Shown in pieces: positions 41,785 to 54,600 of a stretch of 64,000 nucleotides of DNA (positions within the stretch are counted from its first letter, which is position 1; each line of letters begins with the position of its first letter). The stretch is from Naumovozyma dairenensis CBS 421 (lineage: Eukaryota; Ascomycota; Saccharomycetes; Saccharomycetales; Saccharomycetaceae), in the NCBI RefSeq assembly GCF_000227115.2, contig NC_016487.1, positions 1-64,000 of the forward strand, given 5' to 3'. Below the pieces are notes generated by a model. That model saw nothing but the letters and a program-made list of their open reading frames with translations, did no database searches and had not been told where the DNA came from. Both the position numbers and the translations under genes were made by a program.

Positions 41785-44700
41785 ATGATAGAACAACCTG
41801 AGTTATACGACCGCCCTACATTCGTTATTGACAAACCAAGAACCATGTCCATCCCAAAACTATTTGGTAGATCATTTAGGAAACATGATGACAGCAGTAG
41901 TAGTGGCAATGGAAGTGGTAGCTCTAATGTTACAGATGATATGAATAATACTCCAACTCCTACTTCTACTTCTCCGACTACTCCTGCAGTCGAAAATTTG
42001 TCGTCTCAAAATGATTATTATTCTCAACCAGAAGGAAAACAGCAACAGATTGAAAACATGGACAAGAAAAATACAACTGAAGAAAAATTCAACTTCAATT
42101 TCTCTTTTAAACATAATAATAAAAATGATAAAAAAAGAATGTTGACCATGATTTTCTTTCTCGTAAGCGTAATATGGATATTGAAAATAATAACAATGAG
42201 TTTCAAAAATATACTGAAACTACCAATGGATATGGAAACAGAAATATATCCACTTCTTCTTCGGCTTTAACGACAACAAATTCTTCAACTTCAAATTTTG
42301 CTAAATTGAAAACAATATTCCATAATTCAGGAATAATGAAAAAAACTACCAACAATAACCGTCATAGGGATACTACTGGTAGTAAGAACAAGATAAAGAA
42401 TAATAATAACAGTCTCAATGAAGAGAATTCTTACACTAACATCAGTAATGATGAAAAAAATGACGATGACGATGCCGATGACGATACATCAATAGGCCAT
42501 ATATCGATGGAACTCCCTCCTCAATCACGAGTACATTTACTATCAAATAGTTCAGTAAGTCATATTACTAAAGATCATTTAATTACACCATCAGTTGGTT
42601 CTTTATCTAGAGATATCTCACCACAAACTTTATCGCCAAGAACTACAGAGCCATCTTCAACTTTCGAGAGATTGCGTACTAGATCAAGATCGCCATCGGC
42701 TCCATTATCCTTGAATAACAGTGGCACTATTAGTCCTACGCCCAACCACCATCATCAATTTTCTGATTCAAATCCATTCAGGTCCAACATATCTAAATAT
42801 CCAAACAAGCCAACAACCACATCAGTCAACCCCCAGAATAACAGTAATAATAATTCAAATAAACATGATTTTAATAAGAATTTGAATTCCTTCCTTCAAA
42901 TCGATCCAAATATCGTTTTATCAGCACAATCGCAATCGCAATCGCAATCTCAATCCCAATCACATTCACATACAACAAGTCAATCTTCTTCCTCGTTATC
43001 ATCTATTAAGGCAATGACTCCAACGAACACCATAAGTAATATAAACAATAACTTTACCTTGAATGGTTTCCAAAAGTTCCATAAAGACTTAAGTAATATA
43101 TCCTTAGATGAAATTAAAGAAAATGAAGAATCAACTCAATTTTTCCAAAGTCATGAAACATTAGCAACAGCTCAAACTTTTTCCAACACTAATAATATCA
43201 CCAATGACAATAGTATAAATATTAATACAAGTATATATTTAACTCCAGAAAATTCTCAAACTTTGGAATCATTTGATAACAATAATAATAAAAGTCAACA
43301 ACAACAACAGCAACAACCACTGCCAAATTTCTCAAAAACTAAGATGCGTTCCAATACCTTGATGGACAATAATGAAACCAAACCTTACTTTAAAAGAACC
43401 TTATCTGTTCCTAATGAATTGACAGTAACGAATCCAACGTCACCTATCCCCCAATCAGCAATACCATCATCATCTGCATTTTTTAATGACATAAATAGCT
43501 CCACTACAAAAAGAGAAAATAATAACGATTATAAATTCACTCAACCACCAAGACCAAGAATATCATCAAGCCCTAAAAGATCTGAAAGATTAAGAAATAA
43601 ATCATTTAGCAATAAATTCCAAGATAGTACAGTATCACCTCAATCATTCCAAAAGATTAAATTATTAGGACAAGGTGATGTAGGCAAAGTTTATCTCGTA
43701 AAGGAAAAATCAACAAATGCATTATATGCAATGAAAATTTATAACAAAAATGACATGCTGAAAAGAAAGAAAATTAAAAGAGTCATCACTGAACAAGAAA
43801 TATTAGCTACAAGTAATCATCCATTCATTGTCACCCTATACCATTCCTTCCAATCTGAGGATTATCTTTACCTTTGTATGGAATATTGTATGGGAGGTGA
43901 ATTCTTTAGAGCTTTACAAACTAGAGAATCAAAATGTATAGATGAAGATGCAGCACAATTCTACGCTAGTGAAGTCATCGCTGCATTAGAATATTTACAT
44001 TTATTGGGTTTCATTTATAGAGATTTGAAACCTGAAAATATCCTTTTACATAAATCAGGTCATATTATGCTTTCTGATTTTGATTTATCTATTCAAGCCA
44101 AAGATTCTAAGAATCCGACGTTTATGAAAAATGGGATTTTATCAACAAATAATTCAAATTCGAATTTGATTATTGATACTAAGATTTGTTCAGATGGGTT
44201 TAGAACAAATTCATTTGTTGGGACTGAAGAATATATTGCACCCGAGGTCATTAGAGGTAACGGTCACACAGTGGCTGTCGATTGGTGGACCCTTGGGATA
44301 TTAATTTATGAAATGTTATTCGGTAAGACTCCCTTTAAAGGTAAGAATACTAATGAAACATTTGCAAATATATTATCTCATGATTTCACATTTCCAAACA
44401 CAAATAACATATCAAGAAATTGCAAAAACCTAATAAAGAAACTCTTGATTAAGAATGAAACGAAAAGATTGGGTTCCAAAATGGGGGCCGCTGATATCAA
44501 GAAACATGATTTCTTTAAAAACACTCAATGGTCCATGTTACGAAATCAAGAGCCCCCACTAATACCCGAATTATCCAACGAAGGTTATGATTTCCAAACA
44601 ACAAAATTGAAAACAAATAAAAATCGTAATGCAAGTAAAGAGACATTCGTGGATGAAAATGAAAGAACCATGTTTGAAGAACCAGTGGAACCTGATGAAC

Positions 44701-44867
44701 AAATAAGTAAAAATAATCCCTTCCATGATTTTAATTCGATGAGTTTAGTACAGAATGATGATAAACCTTTATTATACAAAAATAATAGTTCATATGGGAA
44801 GATATCATATACACCAAACTCAAATAGATCACGAAGTAATAGTACCAGAGGATTTTTTAGAATATAG
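41785..44867 (+). CDS. KIN82: Flippase-activating kinase Kin82/Fpk1, apparent N-terminal frameshift
   Basis: This is an AGC-family kinase. In the long frame (42174-44867, 897 codons) the kinase domain spans about 490-800: GQGDVG loop (near 497), AMKIYNK lysine, YRDLKPEN (about 614-621), SDFDLS (DFD in place of DFG, usual for the Fpk/NRC-2 group), [15 protein letters not shown] activation loop and a hydrophobic tail. The N-terminus is Ser/Asn/Gln-rich and disordered. A 5' frame from the ATG at 41785 shares that composition but leaves frame after an A7 run at 42130-42136. Eight As would join it to the long frame through hydrophilic residues. If the break is real, translation may begin at 42174. 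These kinases activate Dnf1/Dnf2 flippases, linking functionally to CDC50 nearby. KIN82 is chosen over the paralogue FPK1 by synteny (YCR091W). Confidence 0.88.
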
Positions 44868-45055
44868 TATGTGCCTGTCTTTTCAATTAACGAAAACTAT
44901 AGACCTCGCACAATGATACCAAGACTTTTTCTAAAGATATGTTATATAGATTATATAATATTCATACAGAATGTTACCTTCAATAAACTATTCCATAATA
45001 AAAGAATTGATTTTAAAATAATTGATTACTAAAAAACTGTCTCTATGTCTATCTA

Positions 45056-48000
45056 TTAGTCTAAGATGTTTTCCTCATCAATAAGTGATAATAGTTCAAC
45101 AAACTTATCCTTATTGGAATTCTGATTGTTTCCCAATATTCTGCGAAAACAAGTTGGTAAGTAGAGAAACTTTGAATTTTCAGATTCCTTTTTGCTATTC
45201 TCAGATAGTTCATATGCAGCATTAATTATATCCGTGTCAATATTTGCCAATTTAGCTACATTCAACCCATATGAATTATTTGTAAAACCCGGTTTCAATT
45301 TATATAAGAAGATGACACTAGGCCATTTTTCTCCTGGTCGGTTCTCCTCTACATAGTCCATGTGGTAACATTTTAGAAATTTCGATGTTATATCGCCCAT
45401 TTCAGGGAAATGAGTGGTGAAGAGTATCAAGGGACAAGAACTGTCATGTAAGAAATATTCTAATAATGAATATGATATAGCTTTCCCATCTTGCGTCCCA
45501 GTGCCTCTCCCAACTTCATCTAAAAGTAGTAGTGAATTATCTGTACTTTTCTTGACAATTTCTAATACTTCTAGCATTTCAACTTTGAACGTGGAGTCAC
45601 CCCTTAAGATATTATCATGAGCCCCAATTCTTGTCAACACTTGGTCAAATATACTCATCTCCATATAATCTGCAGGAACATATGATCCAATTTGAGCCAA
45701 AATAACTAACAGTGCAACTTGTCGTATATAAGACGATTTGCCACCCATGTTAGGGCCCGATATAATATGCACAATTCCATCTTCTTCATTCATGGAAATA
45801 TCATTGGATACATAGTTAATATTCAATGATTCAATAATTGGATTACGAGAATTCTTGGCTTTAATGAAACGTTTCTTGTCTGTGAATTTTGGTCTAGTAT
45901 AGCCCATATTACATGACACAGCAGAAAGAGATAAAATACAATCGTACGTTGCAATATTATCAATCACATTCTTCAATATACTATATTCATTTGTCAATCG
46001 GCATATAAATACTGTGTATTGTTTCTCGCACTCTTGAACCAGTAAATCTTTGTGATATTGCAATTTTTCAACAAGTTGTTTCGTTTCAGGAGTATTGAAT
46101 CTGCTTACTCTTAATGTATTATTCATTTTAATCCACGAATCAGGGATATTTTTAACATCTGTATTCTTCACCTCAATAAAATAATTAATTTCATCTTTAT
46201 AATCTAAATAGGGGCGTTTTAATAATTTTCGTATCTTTTTCAACTCATCATTTAGTTTATATTTCACACTCTCAATATCTTGTTGAATTCTCAAGATTTC
46301 CGACGCATGATCGTAATTATTCAAGTTGAAGAAACCAATTACTTGCTTTTCCATATTTTTTTCCATTACAGCAGAAATATTTATCATCGCGAGTAAATCC
46401 GGAATTTGTTCCTGTTTTGAAAACTCACTTATATCAGTAATAATTTTTGTTAAAAGTGTTGATTTTGACGCAATGTTCCCATCAGACTCGTAAACCTGTT
46501 TATCAAGATAGTTCGAGTGATTAATGAAAAGCTCATTTATGGCGCACATGTTTTTCAAAAAATAATAAATTTCTTTACGCGATGTCGTACCATAAGCAAT
46601 ACGGTTCAAAGTTCTTAAGAGATTTGGAGTAGTTTTCAATATCTGATTAAATGATTCAAAAAAAATGGTGTTCACCTCGCCAATAATACATTCAATTGCA
46701 TCCAATCTTTCTTCAATAATTAAGCTATCTGTTGAAGGATGTAAAATCCATTCTCGAAGTTTCTGTAACCCAAATGATGTTCTGGTATGATCCAATAGCC
46801 ACATTAAGGAGCCCTTCCCGTTATTTTCTGTTATTATATCGAGACTTTCAATTGTAGAATGAGATAATGTAATGCACTTATCGATAGAAAATGGTTTATA
46901 ATTACTACGGATTAATAGTAATTTTTCATTTCCGTACTGTTTTAAGTATATGAAAAAGTGTACCAATAAATCCTTTAGCTCCTTTGCGAAGTCTAACATC
47001 TCGCCTATTTCATTCAAAGTGGTTTTTCGTTCATTATCACAATGATGTTCATTATCAGTATAAGATACGAGACACCTGGAGGGTTTGAACAGGCTAAGTA
47101 TATGGTTTGGCAATTTCTTTGGTGATATTATTTCAATTGGTTCCAAATGCTTTATTCTTAGTTTCAGATTTTCAAGTGCCTTCAACTCATCAGTGAATGT
47201 ATTGTAAATTATTTCACCATTATTTAGATTGGCAGATATAATATAATATTGTATAGAATTTTCTCTTTCATCGATTTTGAAATCTAGACCCCATATAGAT
47301 TTAGTGTCACCTAGTATTCTTTTATCTTTTTTGGCAAATTGATCATTTATTCCAAATGTAGCTTTCGAAAATGTATTTTTAATTTCACGTTGAAAGACTT
47401 GTGTCTTATTTGCTGTAGGATCATTCTTCTTAATAGCGATGGTTTCCGTCTGTTCGACTACAGCAACCTTCAAATTGTTAAATATTAGCCTTTCCAAATG
47501 AACATTTAGACGAGTGTCAGGAAAGGAACAATATGCAAATTGTTTATATTGGTCATCATGAGGATTTGAATTCCGTATTGTCAATTTCCCGGGAACTAAT
47601 TTTATATGCAAAATATTGCTGACGATAACGGCATCTTCAGCAAAGCATTTATATTTATAACCTACCCTGATAATCAATATTTTATCTTTATTCTTCAATT
47701 TCAATTCTTTCACTTGCTGATCCAGTGGAGTTAATTTGTCTTGGTTCTTGGGCTTTTTCGGGATTCGTTCTGGCGAAGTAGCATCGTTCTTCCTTTTAAT
47801 AGTCTTGCTTTTCTCTTGCCTTTTAGTATCAACTCCGATTGACTTCTTAGCTGATTTAGGGTTCTTCTCATGATTGCTGTCAGTTACTGCTTCAGATGCC
47901 AGGTTGTCAACCGTTGCCTCCTCTGTATGTTTTTCAGCATTATGTTGCAGCATCTCTATTTCCACCACTTCAGACTCATCAATAGCGTCGGTAGTAGTCT

Positions 48001-48226
48001 TATAAACACTAGTTAAATTAATCTCATTATCAGACTCGGAATCAGAGTCTATTATGATACTGACCTGTTCCTGGCTATGGTCTGCAGTGCTCGACGAAAA
48101 CCCACTATTATTATTTGTATGTGTGATGACTTCTTTCGTAGTGTCACCTTTCTTAGCAGCGGTAGCATTTTTGACAGGAGACGAGGCCTTTGCAAAGAAT
48201 TTACTAATAGTAGGCTGTGATGCCAT
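45056..48226 (-). CDS. MSH3: DNA mismatch repair protein Msh3
   Basis: This 1056-aa MutS-family protein begins with a PCNA-interaction box (QPTISKFF, residues 4-11). A disordered, charged region to about 165 follows. The MutS I mismatch-binding domain (about 175-285), connector, lever and clamp then precede the ATPase. Walker A GPNMGGKSS is near 823-831, Walker B LLLLDEVGRGTG near 898-909, and TTHFPEM follows. Msh3 pairs with Msh2 as MutS-beta to recognise insertion/deletion loops, which makes the many microsatellites in this window relevant. The ATG at 48226 (MASQPT) is used; the two open codons before it start with TTG. Synteny matches YCR092C, divergent from CDC39. Confidence 0.96.
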   Translation of the reverse strand: MASQPTISKFFAKASSPVKNATAAKKGDTTKEVITHTNNNSGFSSSTADHSQEQVSIIIDSDSESDNEINLTSVYKTTTDAIDESEVVEIEMLQHNAEKHTEEATVDNLASEAVTDSNHEKNPKSAKKSIGVDTKRQEKSKTIKRKNDATSPERIPKKPKNQDKLTPLDQQVKELKLKNKDKILIIRVGYKYKCFAEDAVIVSNILHIKLVPGKLTIRNSNPHDDQYKQFAYCSFPDTRLNVHLERLIFNNLKVAVVEQTETIAIKKNDPTANKTQVFQREIKNTFSKATFGINDQFAKKDKRILGDTKSIWGLDFKIDERENSIQYYIISANLNNGEIIYNTFTDELKALENLKLRIKHLEPIEIISPKKLPNHILSLFKPSRCLVSYTDNEHHCDNERKTTLNEIGEMLDFAKELKDLLVHFFIYLKQYGNEKLLLIRSNYKPFSIDKCITLSHSTIESLDIITENNGKGSLMWLLDHTRTSFGLQKLREWILHPSTDSLIIEERLDAIECIIGEVNTIFFESFNQILKTTPNLLRTLNRIAYGTTSRKEIYYFLKNMCAINELFINHSNYLDKQVYESDGNIASKSTLLTKIITDISEFSKQEQIPDLLAMINISAVMEKNMEKQVIGFFNLNNYDHASEILRIQQDIESVKYKLNDELKKIRKLLKRPYLDYKDEINYFIEVKNTDVKNIPDSWIKMNNTLRVSRFNTPETKQLVEKLQYHKDLLVQECEKQYTVFICRLTNEYSILKNVIDNIATYDCILSLSAVSCNMGYTRPKFTDKKRFIKAKNSRNPIIESLNINYVSNDISMNEEDGIVHIISGPNMGGKSSYIRQVALLVILAQIGSYVPADYMEMSIFDQVLTRIGAHDNILRGDSTFKVEMLEVLEIVKKSTDNSLLLLDEVGRGTGTQDGKAISYSLLEYFLHDSSCPLILFTTHFPEMGDITSKFLKCYHMDYVEENRPGEKWPSVIFLYKLKPGFTNNSYGLNVAKLANIDTDIINAAYELSENSKKESENSKFLYLPTCFRRILGNNQNSNKDKFVELLSLIDEENILD

Positions 48227-48622
48227 TCTCAACCAAACAATTGAACTACACTGAGCTTCCTTCCATTTCTCGAGATCAACATGAGCATCAGTACCATCAT
48301 CTTCTATATGAACTTGTAGTAGTGTATATAATTGTTACGCAGCCGTGTTTAACGATATAGTATCACCACTTTTGAGTGGGTGGCCAAAACAAAACAAATT
48401 TATCACAAAAAGCACAAACCAAAGAATAAAGAACAAAGAACTGGATACTTCTTTACTATAAGAAAATCCAGGAGGGAGAAGAAAGGAAAATTATCCAAAC
48501 TATTACAAACAGTTTTTTTATTGTACTATATACCCCACCCTTCTGCATTCACCGAGCATAGAATCGAAGGACGCATTCGCCACTAGTCCTTTTTTATATA
48601 CATAGAACCTCTACCAATTTAC
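48227..48622. promoter_or_regulatory. Divergent MSH3/CDC39 promoter
   Basis: This is 396 bases shared by two divergent genes. A 68-codon frame at 48380-48586 has a basic, biased composition and is not called. No strong factor motif was recognised. Confidence 0.4.
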
Positions 48623-51600
48623 ATGCAATCGGTTTCTCAACAATCAGCTGCTTTACATACAACGATACAAGACAAAGAAGCGGATTACATTATTATTTCA
48701 CATATCAGTCTATTACTTACTTCACTCAATCAAGAAAATTTTACTTCCATTAAAAGTGAAATTTACTATTTGCTAGACAAGACATCCATCCAAACTTATA
48801 TCAAATTTTGGAAAAGATTATTAATTCTTTGCACAAACGATATCAAAGAAAAGGGTAAGTTTTCCACAGAAGATAATTTATTACATAGACTCTTAAAGGA
48901 TCTTTTTGAAACTCTAATTGACAAGGATTTTCAATTCATACAAATCTTATTGGACCAAATATTTAATAACCTCGAGTTTCGACAACTAACTAGTTTAACA
49001 TTAGACCATCTTATCAGAATCTTCGACAAAACTTCATTAAGAGAACAAAAAATTATTGAATTACTAAATCCATCATCAACACTTGCAGAATTAAAAACAC
49101 AAATCTCGAATATAAAAATGAATAATCAAAAATATTTCCAAACAGTCTTACAAAAAGCGACACCCAATTCCTTAGAATCGACTTTCACCGCTCTATTAGT
49201 TTCATTATCAGGTGAAACTTTAAACGATATGGTTGCATTGTTACTTTCAGAATTATTGTCTCCTGGTTCACAAAATGTGCAAGCAGATCCATACAGATCA
49301 TATTTCACACCAGCAATTGTTGCCGAGGCAACAACTGTGGGGACCCATATAGCAAACGCATTCAAAGGCATTCCTGAAGATAGTATCGATTGGAATCGTG
49401 TATTTAATTTGATGTCCACAAAATATTTCTTAAAGACTCCAATGAAACCAACTCTTGCCTCATTAAGCTCACTATTTGCCGCTTTGCATACAGGTAAATT
49501 ATTTGATCAATTCTTCAATTGTGATTGGCATATCATTTTCAAATTAGAATTAGCTATTCAATTGCACAAATGGTCTCCGCAGAATGGTTGTCTTGATCTT
49601 TTGGCAATTGAAGGTACAAAGAAAGTTTGCGATTCTCAAGATTCAATGATAAATAATAATACATTACTTTACCTAATGGCTGTGGCGACTTTAGATTTGG
49701 AAATTTTCTTATTAAGAGAAGAATTGACAAATAATCCTATGTTACAACTTTTCCAAGAATTTTTCTTTGAAGACTTCAACTCTTACCCAGTACATTTGGT
49801 TTATGCCTTAATTAACAACATGAAACATTTCACCCTATTAATTGAAAATAAAAACGTTATAGATGAAATCCTTGTCACTTTAATGGTTCAAATTTATGAA
49901 ACAACTCCTTTAGCAATTGGAAATATCATCGATCAATTACCTAACCCGGATAAAATTGTAGATGTTGGAAGAATACTAATCTTAAAGGAAAAAAAACCTA
50001 TGGGTCCATTACTTCAAATTTTATTGACAAAGGGGAAATTAGATTCATTTTTAAATAAACTGCCATTTGAAAATGCAATTAAAGTCTTACCAACAGCAAA
50101 TTCTTTAGGATGGGAAAACTGTAATGACTTTATTAAACAAAATTTGGATTCCACTAATACCCAAATCATTTTAGATTCTTTAGATACTCAATTGAAATTG
50201 ACAGAATCAAACGTTCCAATGGGATCTTCTCAAATATTTGATATGAAAACAATGCATTCTTTAATCCTAATCTTGAACGCTTACCCGTTAACCGAACCAC
50301 AATTAGAAAGATTTGAAAAAATTCAATTCTTACTACTATTAGCTTTCCCAAGATTAATCAATTTCGGTTTCGGTCATGATGATGCCATTTTGGCTAATGT
50401 CGCCTCACCAACTATCCCACAAGATATTGAAAAGGAAATGCAAAACTATTTACAAAAAATGTATAGTGGAGAACTAGCTATTAAAGATATCATTGAAGTA
50501 TTAAGAAAATTAAGAGATAGTGACAACCCAAGAGATCAAGATGTATTTGCATGCATCACACATGCAGTCATCGCGGAATCCAATTTCTTCAAAGATTATC
50601 CATTAGATGCTCTAGCTACTACTTCTGTATTGTTTGGGTCAATGATCTTATTCCAATTATTACGTGGATTCGTACTTGATGTCGCATTAAAGATTATCTT
50701 GGATTTTGCTAAAGAAGGTCCAGATTCCAAAATGTTTAAATTTGCCATTCAAGCCATTTATGCATTCAGAATTCGTTTAGCTGATTATCCTCAATATTGT
50801 AAAGATTTATTGGATCAAGTGCCAGGATTACAAACTCAATCTCAAGTTTACCAATTTATTCAAGATGTCGCAAAATCATCAGAACAACAAGCACAAAAAC
50901 CTGCAACTCAGGAAATTGCTAAACCAAAAATAGAAATGATTCCATTGAAGTATTTTGTCATTGATGATATACAATTCCACGTTGTGCAAGAAAGCCCACC
51001 TAAGGATTTTGTGGAAAAAGTTTTATTTGTAGTTAATAATATTACCATTGATAATTTCGATACAAAAATTAATGATTTGAAACCAATTTTAACTCCAAAT
51101 TATTTCTCTTGGTTCTCAACATATTTAGTCAATCAAAGAGCAAAAACAGAACCAAATTACCATACTTTATACAGTAAAGTTCTCGTTGGAATCAATTCAG
51201 AAGCATTACATGCATACATGCTTAATGACACTCTAAAACAACTTTACATTATTTTAGCCACAAGAGACATTCAATTAATCGATAAGAACCATTTGAAGAA
51301 TTTGTCATCTTGGTTAGGTCATATAACTTTGGCCATCGATAGACCGTTGAAACATCAAAATATCGCTATAAGGGAATTGTTATTGGATGCGTATTCAGAA
51401 AAACGTTTGGAAGTTGTCATCCCATTCATTTGTAGAATGTTACAACTAGCTTCAGAATCCAAAATATTTAGACCACCTAATCCATGGACTGTGGGAATAT
51501 TGAAAGTTTTGCTTGAATTAAATGAAAAGGCTAATTGGAAATTAAGTTTGACATTTGAAGTGGAAGTCTTAATGAAAAGTTTCAAATTGGGTATGAAGGC

Positions 51601-54600
51601 TATCGATCCATCGAACTTTATTGGTCAACCAAATATCATTGATAAACTATCAGGTAAATCTGAAGCACTTTCATTCCAACAACAACAATTAGAGCATCAA
51701 AGGCAAGCCGTATTAATGCAACAACATCAACAACAAATGATGTTATATCAACAAAGACAACAGCAACAACAGCAACAGCAACAACGTCTTCTATCTACTG
51801 GTATTGCAGACCAAGCAGCATTTGGACTTGAATCTACAGTACCGCCAAATGATAATCCCTTCAACAATTTATCTGGTTCTACTATATTTGTCACACATCC
51901 AGATTTGAAAAGAATATTCCAAATGGCTCTTGCCAAATCTGTTCGTGAAATACTATTACCGGCAGTGGAAAAATCATCAAACATTGCTGTCTTAACCACA
52001 TCTAAAATTATTATGAAAGATTTTGCAACTGAACCTGATGAAATGAAGTTAAATGCCGCAGCTACAACTATGGTTATGCAATTAGCTCAAAGTTTAGCAC
52101 GTGCTACGTCAATTGATTCTTTGAAGGAAGGTATTCGTACTACCACTCAATCATTGGCACCAAATCTAATGAATTCACCAAATGCACCAATGGATGAGTT
52201 AGATACCGCAATTAATGAAAATATTAATACCGCTGTATCATTGATTGAAAAAGCAGCAATGGATAAAGCAGTTCAAGACATTAGTGAACAATTAATGCAA
52301 GCCGTTGCTGTTCGTCGTTATCATAAGGAACGACGTGCTGATCAACCTTTTATAGCTCCAAATACTAATCCTTACGCTCTTTCATTACCTGAACCTCTAG
52401 GTTTAAAGAGTACAGGTGTTACTACACAACAATTCAGAATATATGAAGATTTTGGCAAATTTATTCCGACTATGGAATCAGTGCCAAGTATGGCCATTTA
52501 TAAACAACAGCAACAACAAAGACAACAACAACAACAACAACAACAGCAACAAGCTCTTGGTCAACAGACCTCAGATCAGATCGGTACTGTGGCCACCACT
52601 TCTCCACCAATATCCCATCAGCAAGTTCTTCACAATAAAAATATTACTGCACAACCAAATCAAGCACCTACACAAGTTCCTGGAATGGCTATTCAACAAT
52701 CCCTTCAAGTATCTCAACCACAAAACTTACCTAACGGTCTTCAAGCTGAATTAGAACAAAATCATCGTGTACTTGTTCATTTGATGGATACGCTAGTTTC
52801 CCAGATGAAGGAAAATGCTGATAAACAAAGTATGGAGGAACTAGGTGAACAAAACCAAATCAAGACCACAATCTATCAAATCTTAACTTTCATTGCAAGA
52901 AGTGGACAAAAGGATCAATTAGCTTTGAAAGTTGCGCAAGCTGTGGTCAATAGTTTATTTGCAACAAGTGAGAGTTCTCTTTGTAGAGAAATTTTGTCAC
53001 TATTATTGGAAAAGTTATGTTCACTTTCGTTGGTAGCTCGTAAAGATGTTGTTTGGTGGTTAGTTTATGCCTTAGATAGTAGAAAATTTGATGTTGCTGT
53101 TATTAGATCTTTATTAGATGTTAAATTAATCGACGTCTCAGAGTTAGATAACGTTCTAGTCACTGCAATTAAAAACGGTATGGAAAATTCCGTTTCATTT
53201 GCTATGAAATTGATTGAGAATACAGTCCTATCTGATGAGCCATTGTTAATGAGAATGGATTTCATTCGTACTTTAGAACTTTTAGGCTCCTTAAACGATG
53301 ATAGTGTTAAAAAATTCTTGACTAAGAATGAATCATTAAAGATACTTCCAGTTTCCAAAGACACTCAAACTACAAAAACTGAGAAATATCATTTGGTATT
53401 CACAGAATGGGTCAAATTATTACAAAGGGTTGATAGTGATGACAAGATTATATTTGTTTTCATTAGACAATTAATAGAGAAGGGCGTGTTAGCTCAAAGT
53501 GATAGTTTTGTTGAATTCATTAAAGCGTCCCTTGAATTATCTGTTTTAACTTTCAAAGAAAGTGATCCTACAGGTGAAGTCTTCACAGCAATTGATGCAT
53601 TGGGTAAATTGTTGATGAAACTATTTGTTTACCAAGATTTTAACAAGTATTCTAGAAGTGAATATATGAATATTATATTTTCCGTCTTTTTATTAGTGTT
53701 TGCTAAAGATCATGAAAATGGGGAAGGTTCATTTAACGAAAGACCTTATTTCAAATTATTGTCAAACATTTTATATGAATGGAGTATTCTTCGTAATCAT
53801 AATTTTATTAAAGTTTCAGATTCTCAAACAAGGAAAGAATTGGCTAATTATGACGTTGATTTTTACAACACTTTTGCATCTTATTTACACTCGTTGCAAC
53901 CTTTTGCATTCCCAGGCTTTTCATTTGCATGGATATCTTTGATTTCTCATAGAATGTTTTTACCAATCGTATTACGACTACCTCAACATGGTGGATGGGA
54001 AAAACTAATGTTGTTGATCATTGATTTATTTAAATTTTTGGACCAATACACCATTAAAGGAAATATTTCAGATGCTATTTCTGTTGTCTATAAGGGAACC
54101 ATTCGTATAATATTAGGTATTTCTAATGATGTTCCAGATTTCTTAATTGAAAATCATTACGAATTGATGAATAATCTACCTGCCACCTATATTCAGTTAA
54201 AGAATGTCATATTATCTGCTATTCCATTGAAAATGCTTGTTCCAAGCCCATATGGCGTTGAGCTTGATGTTGATGCTCTTGAATCATGTGAAGAACCACC
54301 AATGGTATTTTATGATCCAGTTGCTGATATTGCTTCTTTGAAGAAACCTGTGGATAACTATTTACGTATTCCTTCTAATTCATTATTGAAAACCATAATG
54401 AATGGTCTTTTAAGAGAAGATTATGAATTGAAGAGTGGTATTGGATATGATACGTTAACTGTTAACAGTAAATTAGTTCGTGCTATTGTTTTACATGTTG
54501 TAATTGAAGCAGGCTTAGAAAATGGAAGAACATCATCTAATGCAGTATTCAATACAAAATCTTCATACTATCAATTATTATTTGATTTAGTTCATGAGGG

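Noticed and set aside
42130..42140. Programmed -1 ribosomal frameshifting in KIN82 (and in EGO2, YCR087C-A)
   Set aside because: The A-runs are not placed as X-XXY-YYZ heptamers in the reading frame, and no orthologue is known to use frameshifting here. A one-base indel is simpler.
48380..48586. 68-codon frame between MSH3 and CDC39
   Set aside because: It is Lys/Arg-biased, lies in a shared promoter and has no recognised counterpart.
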